Of a DNA stretch of 7,142 nt, positions 1-5,876 are shown piece by piece; positions within the stretch are counted from its first letter, which is position 1, and each line of letters starts with the position of its first letter. The position numbers and the translations under genes are program-made. The DNA is from Bacillota bacterium (lineage in GTDB: Bacteria; Bacillota; Clostridia; Oscillospirales; Acutalibacteraceae), in NCBI GenBank assembly GCA_023415895.1, contig JAEZJA010000229.1, positions 1 through 7,142 on the forward strand, read 5' to 3'. The notes below the pieces were generated by a model. That model saw nothing but the letters and a program-made list of their open reading frames with translations. It did not search any database and was not told the origin of the DNA.

Positions 1-704
1 TGAAAGATGTCAACATTCACATTCAAAAAGGTGAGTTCGTATTCATTGTGGGCGCATCCGGTGCAGGAAAAAGTACGTTTCTCAAGCTGATGATGCGTGA
101 GGAGACTCCCAGTGCGGGTGAAGTCATCATCAACGATTTCAAACTGTCCAAGCTGAAGCGCAGCGAGATTCCCTATCTGCGCCGCACGATGGGCATTGTT
201 TTCCAGGATTTCCGACTGATCAATCACATGACGGTTTATGACAACGTGGCGTTTGCCATGCGCGTAACGGGCGCCTCCGAACGGGATGTGCGCAAGCGGG
301 TGCCCTACATTCTCGGTCTTGTCGGTTTGCAGAACAAAACGCGCAGCTATCCTGTGGAGCTGTCGGGTGGTGAGCAGCAGCGCGTGGGACTCGCGCGTGC
401 GCTTGTCAACAACCCTTCCTTGATTATCGCTGACGAGCCTACGGGCAACATCGACCCCGAGCTCTCCTATGAAATTGTGGAGCTGCTGACCGAAATCAAC
501 CGCCGGGGTACGACTATTCTGATGGTCACGCATGAGCATGAGCTGGTGCGTATGTTCCATCATCGTGTCATTGAAATTCAGGATGGCTGTGTGGTGGCCG
601 ATCATCCGGCTTCCGCATCCACTTCCGCCAATCCACTCTGGGACGATTCGGCGCTGAACATGATCAGTGTCTTTTCCAAAGGGAAGGAGGGCACCGACAA
701 ATGA
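1..704 (+). CDS. ftsE: Cell-division ABC transporter ATP-binding protein FtsE (5' partial)
   Basis: FtsE is the cytoplasmic ATPase of the FtsEX complex, which passes the energy of ATP hydrolysis through FtsX to peptidoglycan hydrolases outside the membrane. The reading frame is open from base 3 and enters the ABC fold already in progress, so the true start and roughly 20 residues lie upstream. The GTG at 48 is an internal valine just before the P-loop, not a start. Counting from the first full codon, the Walker A motif GASGAGKST is at residues 17-25, the Q-loop is in FQDFRLI, the signature is LSGGEQQR, Walker B is LIIADEPTG, and the H-loop histidine is in VTHEHE. The run FQDFRLI...TVYDNVAFA is typical of FtsE rather than of other ABC ATPases. 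The C-terminal tail after EIQDG is about 35 residues and somewhat longer than usual. The stop overlaps the ftsX start as ATGA, which implies coupled translation. Confidence 0.96.
   Translation, partial: KDVNIHIQKGEFVFIVGASGAGKSTFLKLMMREETPSAGEVIINDFKLSKLKRSEIPYLRRTMGIVFQDFRLINHMTVYDNVAFAMRVTGASERDVRKRVPYILGLVGLQNKTRSYPVELSGGEQQRVGLARALVNNPSLIIADEPTGNIDPELSYEIVELLTEINRRGTTILMVTHEHELVRMFHHRVIEIQDGCVVADHPASASTSANPLWDDSALNMISVFSKGKEGTDK
684..690 (+). promoter_or_regulatory. Ribosome binding site for ftsX
   Basis: AAGGAGG lies 10 bases before the ATG at 701, inside the end of ftsE. It supports this start and the 4-base ATGA overlap. Confidence 0.8.
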
Positions 705-1603
705 GATTCAGCAGTATGCGTTATTTGACGCGGGAAGGCTTCCGCAGCATCTGGCAAAACCGCTTTATGGCCATTGCGTCTATCGGCGTGCTGGTTTCCT
801 GTCTGATTCTGACCGGATGCTCCTATCTCGTTTATGCCAATGTCAACCATGTGTTTGACTGGGTATACGGACAAAATGTCGTCGTTGTTTTTGCCGAGGA
901 GGGCAGTACGAAGGCACAAACCGATGCTCTCTATGAGGAAATACAAACGACCGACAATGTGCAGAGCGTGGAGTTTGTTTCCAAGGAGCAGCTTCTCGAG
1001 AAATACAAGAACGATATTCCCGAAGCAACCTATCAGGATATGCAGGGGGAGGACAACCCCTACCTGGATTGCTTTATTGTGACCTTTGAGGATCTCAGCC
1101 ACTTTGACACCACCATTGAAAAACTCAAGGCCATGCCTGATCTGGACAGCATCAGCTACAACGAGGATATCGCGGCACAGCTCACCAATATCCGCAACAC
1201 CATCCTGATTATCAGCGGATGCGTGGTCGGCCTGCTGCTGCTGGTGTCCATGTTCATCATCATCAACACCATTAAGCTGACAGTGTATAACCGTCGCCTG
1301 GAAATTTCGATCATGAAGTCGGTCGGCGCAACCAACGCCTTTGTGCGCATCCCCTTCGTAATTGAGGGCATGGTGCTGGGCGCGACGGCGGGACTGCTGT
1401 CCTTCGGCATCACGTATGTGCTGTATACGCGCTTGTTCGAATCCTTTAAAATCGGCATCACCACGCTGGTGAGCTTTGGCTCTGTCTGGCACATCCTGCT
1501 CATCGGCTTTATGGGGATCGGCATTCTGACCGGTATGCTCGGCAGCGCCATCTCCATGGGCAAATATCTCAAAAAGCAGGGAGGTATTTCAAATGTCATG
1601 TAA
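701..1603 (+). CDS. ftsX: Cell-division protein FtsX (permease-like subunit)
   Basis: FtsX is the membrane subunit of FtsEX. It has no known transported substrate and relays FtsE ATPase cycles to an extracellular coiled-coil hydrolase or activator. The protein is 300 aa, normal for Gram-positive FtsX. It has a short cytoplasmic N-terminus, TM1 at about residues 24-46, a large extracellular domain at about 47-165, then TM2 (about 166-188), TM3 (about 222-243) and TM4 (about 264-285). After TM2 comes the family stretch with INTIKLTVYNRR and EISIMKSVGAT, followed by FVRIPFVIEG, which is diagnostic for FtsX. The extracellular segment NPYLDCFIVTF corresponds to the usual NPLP-type block, with a cysteine in place. 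The start at 701 is supported by a strong ribosome binding site and the overlap with ftsE. The 3' end overlaps the M23 gene by 11 bases, consistent with these two proteins being partners. Confidence 0.96.
   Translation: MRFSSMRYLTREGFRSIWQNRFMAIASIGVLVSCLILTGCSYLVYANVNHVFDWVYGQNVVVVFAEEGSTKAQTDALYEEIQTTDNVQSVEFVSKEQLLEKYKNDIPEATYQDMQGEDNPYLDCFIVTFEDLSHFDTTIEKLKAMPDLDSISYNEDIAAQLTNIRNTILIISGCVVGLLLLVSMFIIINTIKLTVYNRRLEISIMKSVGATNAFVRIPFVIEGMVLGATAGLLSFGITYVLYTRLFESFKIGITTLVSFGSVWHILLIGFMGIGILTGMLGSAISMGKYLKKQGGISNVM
1579..1585 (+). promoter_or_regulatory. Ribosome binding site for the M23 peptidase gene
   Basis: GGGAGGT lies 7 bases before the ATG at 1593, inside the last codons of ftsX. It fixes the start of the downstream gene and indicates translational coupling through the 11-base overlap. 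Confidence 0.75.
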
Positions 1604-2831
1604 AAAGTTGACGCGGCATCTGGCCGCATTGTTGGCGGCAGCGGCTTTGGTGGTTGCTGTGCCGTCGGATTTTGGGACAATTTCAGCCAGTGCTGCGTCC
1701 CTGTCGGAGCTCCAGCAGCAGAGCGAACAGCTGAAAAAGGAAGCCGAAAGCCTGCAAAAGGATATTGCCCAACAGGAAGCGGACAAGAACGATCAGCAGG
1801 CGTATAAAGCCTCGCTGGATAAAAAGATTGACAATGTCAAGGCACAAATTGATCTGCTCGATCGGCAGATAGCGGCACTGAACACGGAAGTATCCACTCT
1901 CAACGAGCAGCTTTCCGCCAAGGAAGCAGAAATTCAGCAGAAGGAAGAGGCTATTTCGGCTCAATTCCAGCAACTGCGTCTGCGATTGCGTGCCATTTCC
2001 AAGACGGGAAATCTTTCAGCATTGCAAATGCTGCTGGATACCGACAACTATACCGATTATCTGATCAAGTCCAAAATGATGGAGCGTGTCTCCTCCAATG
2101 ACCAGGCTCTGATGGAGGAACTGGAAAACAGTATCCAGAAAATTAACGAACAGAAGCAAGAACTGGACCTTCAGAAGGCCTCTGTATCTGAGAAGCTTGC
2201 GAATGTCCAGAAATTGAAATCCGAATCGAATACACAAAAAAGCGAGCTTGATACATTGTACGCCAAGGCAACAGCCGCTTTGCAGAAAATACAGAGCACC
2301 CTGAGCAACTATCAGTCCAGCCTGAAAGCGACTGAAGCCGAGCAGGAAGCGTTGGAAAAACAGATCGTGGCGATCATCAACGCCAACTCCTCCAATGGAA
2401 AATACGGCGGCTCGATGTTCTGGCCTGTGCCTACCGTACGCGCCATTTCCTCCTACTACGGCTGGCGATGGGGTAAACTGCATAAAGGGATTGACATTGC
2501 CAACGGCCCCATCCCCATTTATGGAGAGAATATTGTTGCCGCTTCCAGCGGCACGGTCATTTACGCCAACAGTACGGACTCCTGGGGGGGCGGCTACGGG
2601 TATCATATCATTATTGATCACGGTACCGATAAAAACGGCAATACTATTTCCACGCTGTACGCCCACTGTTCCAAAGTCAATGTCCGTGTGGGTCAAAAGG
2701 TTGTCGGTGGCACGACGGTGATTGCACAAGCCGGGGCTTCGGGAAATGTTACCGGCCCTCATCTCCACTTTGAGGTGCGTGTCAACGGCACGGCGGTAGA
2801 CCCGATAAAAAACGGTTATGTTTCGCTTTGA
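1593..2831 (+). CDS. Secreted coiled-coil M23 (LytM-type) peptidoglycan endopeptidase, FtsEX partner
   Basis: Predicted secreted zinc metallopeptidase that cuts peptidoglycan cross-bridges or stem peptides. The 412-aa protein has a signal peptide: basic MSCKK, a hydrophobic core at about residues 10-23, and a likely cleavage near SASA at 31-34. Next is a long Gln/Glu/Lys-rich coiled coil (about 36-260). It is interrupted at about 141-165 by a short non-repetitive segment (LSALQMLLDTDNYTDYLIKS) like the hinge of the EnvC/PcsB coiled-coil family. The C-terminal LytM domain spans about 275-412. Zinc ligands are visible as H297 and D301 (HKGID) and H392 (HLH), with catalytic histidines H358 (LYAH) and H390. 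EnvC has a degenerate LytM site, but here all five residues are present, so the protein should be enzymatically active. The overlap with ftsX and the coiled coil suggest that FtsX holds and triggers it, as with CwlO, PcsB or RipC. That partnership is inference; the domain calls are firm. Confidence 0.93.
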   Translation: MSCKKLTRHLAALLAAAALVVAVPSDFGTISASAASLSELQQQSEQLKKEAESLQKDIAQQEADKNDQQAYKASLDKKIDNVKAQIDLLDRQIAALNTEVSTLNEQLSAKEAEIQQKEEAISAQFQQLRLRLRAISKTGNLSALQMLLDTDNYTDYLIKSKMMERVSSNDQALMEELENSIQKINEQKQELDLQKASVSEKLANVQKLKSESNTQKSELDTLYAKATAALQKIQSTLSNYQSSLKATEAEQEALEKQIVAIINANSSNGKYGGSMFWPVPTVRAISSYYGWRWGKLHKGIDIANGPIPIYGENIVAASSGTVIYANSTDSWGGGYGYHIIIDHGTDKNGNTISTLYAHCSKVNVRVGQKVVGGTTVIAQAGASGNVTGPHLHFEVRVNGTAVDPIKNGYVSL

Positions 2832-2833
2832 TC

Positions 2834-2862
2834 TTGCGCGGACGATACTTTTGTGTTAAAAT
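2834..2862 (+). promoter_or_regulatory. Candidate sigma-A extended -10 promoter upstream of the S41 gene
   Basis: TTGCGC (2834-2839, 3 of 6 to consensus) and TAAAAT (2857-2862, 5 of 6) are separated by exactly 17 bases. TG sits one base before the -10 (2854-2855), giving an extended -10. Transcription would start near 2869. It lies just after the M23 stop codon and could give the S41 gene its own transcript. The weak -35 lowers confidence. Confidence 0.5.
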
Positions 2863-2875
2863 TCGCCATAGGATC

Positions 2876-2924
2876 AGCCAAAAGGGGTGCAGTCGCGAAC
2901 AAGGGTCTGCTCTCCTTTTTGGCT
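2876..2924 (+). terminator. Terminator-like hairpin between M23 and S41 genes (possible attenuator)
   Basis: The outer arms AGCCAAAAGG (2876-2885) and CCTTTTTGGCT (2914-2924) are complementary apart from one bulged T. The inner GCAG (2889-2892) pairs with CTGC (2907-2910). Viewed as an intrinsic terminator, the GC-rich stem 2884-2892/2907-2915 (one G-U pair, one mismatch) is followed by TTTTT at 2916-2920 and preceded by AAAA. It could end the ftsEX-M23 message, or act in the leader of the promoter just upstream. The loop of 14 bases is large for a terminator. Confidence 0.5.
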
Positions 2925-2929
2925 TAAAA

Positions 2930-2969
2930 GCTCTGCCGACTCAGCCGGATGCTTAGCCTTTCACAGAGC
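2930..2969 (+). repeat. Short inverted repeat in the S41 leader
   Basis: GCTCTG (2930-2935) and CAGAGC (2964-2969) are perfect complements separated by 28 bases, between the terminator-like hairpin and the S41 ribosome binding site. A six-pair stem with a long loop could arise by chance. No known riboswitch motif is recognisable. Confidence 0.25.
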
Positions 2970-2999
2970 ATTCAGCCACAGAAAGGATCTGGAATTGCT

Positions 3000-4271
3000 A
3001 TGAACAAGAAAATATCTCTCGGTGCCGCGGTCACCCTGATCATCGTTGCGATTGCCTTGACGATCTCCGTGACAGTGATCGTGGCCATGCGTTATTTCAA
3101 TCTGCAGATCAGCAGCGTTTCCCAGCGGCAGCAGATGTTTGAGTATATTACCGAGATCGATAAAGCGGTGCGGCAGAATTATTTCGGCGATATCAATGAA
3201 GAGACACTGCGCGCTTCCCTCGCCCGCGGTTACATCGACGGCATCCAAGATGAATACGCCGTCTATCTGACCGCACCCGAATATGCCAAGGAAACCGAAC
3301 GGCTGTCGGGAAAATGGACAGGCCTGGGACTGCGTGCCGTGGAAAAGAACGACGGAACGGTGGTTATCGCTGCCGTGGATACCAATTCAGCCGCGGAAAA
3401 GGCGGGAATCAAGAAGGACGATGTGCTTACGCAGCTCGACGGCAAGGCCATCGAAGAGCTGGACTTTGCACAAGTGGCTTCGACGCTCACTAACGCCACC
3501 AAAGCCAAGCTGACAGTGACAAGAGGAACCGAGTCGATTGCGTTTGAAATATCCTCGAGCACCTATACGGTCAACAGTGTGCAGAGCTCTTTGATGGGTA
3601 CGACCGGGTATATCCGCTTGACGAACATTTTCACCAATACCCCGGCACAGTTTAAAGACGCTATTGCCAGTTTGGAATCCCAGGGAGCTACGCATTTTCT
3701 CTTTGACCTGCGGGGGAATACGGGCGGCAGCCTGGAGGCGGCCTGCGAGATCATCGGGTATCTTCTGCCCCGTGGAACCTTTGCCTATAAAACGTTGGCG
3801 GATGGCACCAATGAGGATCTTTCCACCACGGATACCTATGAAATGACGCTCCCCTCTGTCACATTGGTGAACGCGCAGACTCAGGGAGAAGCCGAGCTCT
3901 TTGCCGGTGTATTGCAGGAATTCAAAAAGACAACCGTGGTGGGGGTTAAAACCGCCGGACGCGGTCTGGTTCAGAAATATTATACCATCTCCACCGATGG
4001 CGCGGCCATCCGCTATTCCTATGCCAGCCTGTCGCTGGCGGATAAAGCCGTGATCCATGCCACAGGGATTACGCCGACGGTTGTGGTGGGTCTCACCAAC
4101 GAACAGGAAGACAACTTCGATTTCCTGACGGCGGATAAAGACCCGCAGATTCAGGCGGGCTTGACCATCCTCAAGGGCGGTGCGGTCGTGGGTACGACAC
4201 TGACCACCGAAACGACAGTTCCAACGACAACGACTGCCGCGACGACAAGTGAGACCTCGGCAGCAAAGTAA
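3000..4271 (+). CDS. Membrane-anchored PDZ/S41 C-terminal-processing-peptidase homologue, probably catalytically inactive
   Basis: Homologue of CtpA/CtpB/Prc serine proteases. The ATG at 3000 is preferred: an upstream in-frame ATG (2949) has no ribosome binding site and would put charged residues before the signal anchor, whereas AAAGGA lies 12 bases before 3000. The protein is 423 aa. It has an N-terminal membrane anchor (about 9-31), a helical segment (about 40-95) with the CTP-like ARGYIDGIQDEYAVYL, a PDZ domain (about 105-185, with AEKAGIKKDDVL), the S41 core (about 195-365, with DLRGNTGG at 236-243), and a Thr-rich tail (about 399-418). In the canonical blocks VNxGSASASE and TFGKGxVQ this protein reads VNAQTQGEAE and TAGRGLVQ. 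The nucleophile serine is therefore Gly296 and the general-base lysine is Arg321, at the family's exact 25-residue spacing, while Gln325 is kept. The fold is clear, but proteolysis is unlikely. In B. subtilis, ctpB also lies next to ftsEX. A binding or regulatory role on the neighbouring hydrolase is inference. Confidence 0.9.
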   Translation: MNKKISLGAAVTLIIVAIALTISVTVIVAMRYFNLQISSVSQRQQMFEYITEIDKAVRQNYFGDINEETLRASLARGYIDGIQDEYAVYLTAPEYAKETERLSGKWTGLGLRAVEKNDGTVVIAAVDTNSAAEKAGIKKDDVLTQLDGKAIEELDFAQVASTLTNATKAKLTVTRGTESIAFEISSSTYTVNSVQSSLMGTTGYIRLTNIFTNTPAQFKDAIASLESQGATHFLFDLRGNTGGSLEAACEIIGYLLPRGTFAYKTLADGTNEDLSTTDTYEMTLPSVTLVNAQTQGEAELFAGVLQEFKKTTVVGVKTAGRGLVQKYYTISTDGAAIRYSYASLSLADKAVIHATGITPTVVVGLTNEQEDNFDFLTADKDPQIQAGLTILKGGAVVGTTLTTETTVPTTTTAATTSETSAAK

Positions 4272-4282
4272 AGAATACGGTG

Positions 4283-4317
4283 AAGGGATCCTCCGGTGTA
4301 TCCGGTGGATCCCTTTT
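4283..4317 (+). terminator. Rho-independent terminator after the ftsEX-M23-S41 cluster
   Basis: The arms at 4283-4296 and 4302-4315 form a 14-position stem with a single T-T mismatch (AAGGGATCC-T-CCGG against CCGG-T-GGATCCCTT) around a 5-base loop TGTAT. It is followed by a T run at 4314-4317. It starts 11 bases after the S41 stop and cleanly separates the two transcription units. Confidence 0.88.
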
Positions 4318-4362
4318 ATGCTGTTTGCCCTGCCCAACAAGGGGAAAGTCGGACTAAATTGG

Positions 4363-4391
4363 TTGAACCCAGAAGGAAATTCTGCTATACT
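4363..4391 (+). promoter_or_regulatory. Sigma-A extended -10 promoter of the thyX operon
   Basis: TTGAAC (4363-4368, 4 of 6) and TATACT (4386-4391, 5 of 6) have an ideal 17-base spacer. TG at 4383-4384 makes it an extended -10. The expected start near 4398 leaves a leader of about 30 bases. It sits between the upstream terminator and thyX, where a promoter is needed. Confidence 0.82.
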
Positions 4392-4415
4392 GTTGGAGAA
4401 TGCAGTTGTTTTGAG

Positions 4416-4420
4416 AGGAG
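4416..4420 (+). promoter_or_regulatory. Ribosome binding site for thyX
   Basis: AGGAG lies 9 bases before the ATG at 4430 and 6 bases before an adjacent in-frame TTG at 4427. Both starts are possible and differ by one residue. ATG is chosen as the stronger start codon. Confidence 0.7.
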
Positions 4421-4429
4421 AATGCGTTG

Positions 4430-5203
4430 ATGCTAAAGGTTACTTTGCTTACTTATACACCGCAGCCTGAGCGGACGGTTGCTTCCGCGGCCAAGCTGTG
4501 CTATTCATCGGCAACGATTGACACGATTATGGAGGGGCTGACCGAGGAAAAAACGGCCTCCTTTGTGAATATGCTTGCGGAGATCGGCCATGAGAGTCCA
4601 ATCGAGCACGCTTCCTTCACGTTCGGCATTGAAGGGGTCTCCCGTTCGCTGCTCGCACAGATCACCCGCCACCGCTTGGCATCCTTCAGTGTGCAGAGCC
4701 AGCGGTATGTTAAGGAAAACATGTTTGAGTTTGTCCTGCCGCCAGAGATCGAAGCGATCCCGGAGGCAAAAGAGGAATATCTCCGTGCCATGGAAGAGGA
4801 TCAGGCACATTATGAAAGGCTTACGGCCTTGCTCAAAGACAAGCACCAAGCGGCCTTTTTGTCGGAGGGGATGGAGGAAAAAGCGGCGGCTCGCGCGGCA
4901 GAGAAAAAGGCAATTGAGGATGCGCGGTTTGTACTGCCCAATGCCTGCACGACAAAAATGATTGTGACTATGAATGCGCGCAGTCTGCTGAATTTCTTCC
5001 GGCATCGCTGCTGCAACCGCGCTCAGTGGGAGATCCGTGAGCTTGCCGAAGGTATGCTGCGTCTTTGCTTGGAGGTTGCCCCCGAGCTGTTCCGCAAGGC
5101 CGGCCCCCCCTGCGCAAACGCCGCCTGCCCCGAGGGCAAAATGTCCTGCGGTAAAATGAAAGAAATGCGGGCACACTATGAACAGCTGAGGGAGCATGGT
5201 TAA
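4430..5203 (+). CDS. thyX: Flavin-dependent thymidylate synthase ThyX
   Basis: Makes dTMP from dUMP with methylene-tetrahydrofolate as carbon donor, FAD as hydride carrier and NAD(P)H as reductant. It yields tetrahydrofolate, so it does not need dihydrofolate reductase as ThyA does. The 257-aa protein carries the ThyX signature RHRx7S at residues 80-90 ([11 protein letters not shown]), with S90 in the position of the active-site serine. It also has [11 protein letters not shown] at 55-65 and the C-terminal substrate/FAD block [20 protein letters not shown] at 184-203. It is longer than compact ThyX proteins of about 220 aa, owing to a charged helical stretch at about 110-165 and a Cys-containing tail at 224-242 (C228, C233, C240, in [19 protein letters not shown]). 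It is the first gene after its own promoter and is followed without any gap by a thymidylate kinase, the next step of the pathway. Confidence 0.96.
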   Translation: MLKVTLLTYTPQPERTVASAAKLCYSSATIDTIMEGLTEEKTASFVNMLAEIGHESPIEHASFTFGIEGVSRSLLAQITRHRLASFSVQSQRYVKENMFEFVLPPEIEAIPEAKEEYLRAMEEDQAHYERLTALLKDKHQAAFLSEGMEEKAAARAAEKKAIEDARFVLPNACTTKMIVTMNARSLLNFFRHRCCNRAQWEIRELAEGMLRLCLEVAPELFRKAGPPCANAACPEGKMSCGKMKEMRAHYEQLREHG

Positions 5204-5860
5204 ATGGGACGCCTGATTGTCATTGACGGCCTCGACGGCAGCGGCAAGACCACACAGTTTGATCGTTTGGGCGAGTATCTGTCGGCCAGCGGGACAAGCT
5301 ATAAGAAAATCTGCTTTCCGGATTATGACGAGCCCTCGTCGGCGCTTGTCAAAATGTATCTGGCCGGTGAGTTCGGCGGTTCGGCCGATGCGGTCAACGC
5401 CTATGCGGCCTCCTCGTTTTACGCAGTCGACCGCTATGCGAGCTATAAGCGCTTCTGGGAGAAGGACTACCGTGAGGGGGCGCTGATTCTGGCGGCTCGT
5501 TACACGACCTCCAACGCCATTCACCAGATGGCCAAGCTGCCCCGGGAGCAGTGGGATGACTATCTGAAATGGTTGGAGCACTATGAATATACGCTGCTCG
5601 GTCTGCCCCGCCCCGACGCGGTGGCTTTTCTGGACATGCCGCCGGAGGTATCCCAGAAGCTGCTGTCCCATCGGTATGCGGGAGACGAAAGCAAAAAGGA
5701 CATCCATGAGCGGGATCGGCAGTATTTGCTTCGCTGCCGTGAAACGGCGCTCTATGCCGCCAAGGTATGCAGCTGGCTTGTGATAGACTGCGCGCAGGGA
5801 GAGGAACCTCTGTCTGCCGATCGCATCACCCAGTCGCTGATCGCCACTCTGGACATTTGA
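5204..5860 (+). CDS. tmk: Thymidylate kinase (dTMP kinase)
   Basis: Phosphorylates dTMP to dTDP with ATP, acting on the product of the ThyX encoded just upstream. The 218-aa length is typical. The P-loop is at residues 8-17 (DGLDGSGKTT). The substrate-binding region includes FPDYDEPSSALVK (38-50) and a DRY at 76-78 in YAVDRYASY. RYTTSNAIHQ (99-108) takes the place of the usual DRYxxSxxAYQ, with Ala98 where most thymidylate kinases have Asp. A basic LID-like segment follows at about 157-172 (HRYAGDESKKDIHERDR). RYTTSNA and DIHE are features I associate with a clostridial subgroup of this family. The ATG directly follows the thyX stop, with GAGGGAG about 9 bases upstream as ribosome binding site. 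A broader deoxynucleoside monophosphate kinase activity cannot be excluded. Confidence 0.88.
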   Translation: MGRLIVIDGLDGSGKTTQFDRLGEYLSASGTSYKKICFPDYDEPSSALVKMYLAGEFGGSADAVNAYAASSFYAVDRYASYKRFWEKDYREGALILAARYTTSNAIHQMAKLPREQWDDYLKWLEHYEYTLLGLPRPDAVAFLDMPPEVSQKLLSHRYAGDESKKDIHERDRQYLLRCRETALYAAKVCSWLVIDCAQGEEPLSADRITQSLIATLDI

Positions 5861-5876
5861 AAGGGATGGATATTGT

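Noticed and set aside
602..1492. A 296-codon open frame on the - strand opposite ftsX
   Set aside because: It is rich in His/Gln/Arg, has no recognisable motif, and mirrors ftsX codons; a shadow frame.
2584..2590. Run of seven G in the M23 gene (and seven C at 5104-5110 in thyX) as possible phase-variable tracts
   Set aside because: Both are in frame within glycine or proline codons and conserved domains. They are short, isolated and give intact proteins, so there is no evidence of slippage control.
2949..2999. Upstream ATG adding 17 residues to the S41 protein
   Set aside because: There is no ribosome binding site before 2949, and the extension would disturb the signal-anchor N-terminus that begins naturally at MNKK (3000).
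3387..4340. A 317-codon open frame on the - strand opposite the S41 gene
   Set aside because: It has shadow-like composition, and its start lies beyond the terminator with no plausible promoter or ribosome binding site.
4249..4470. A small + strand frame from the end of the S41 gene into thyX
   Set aside because: It begins inside the S41 coding region, runs through the terminator and the thyX promoter, and has no ribosome binding site.
4505..5707. A 400-codon open frame on the - strand across thyX and tmk
   Set aside because: It lies opposite two well-recognised enzymes, spans their junction, resembles no family, and is explained by codon bias of the + strand genes.
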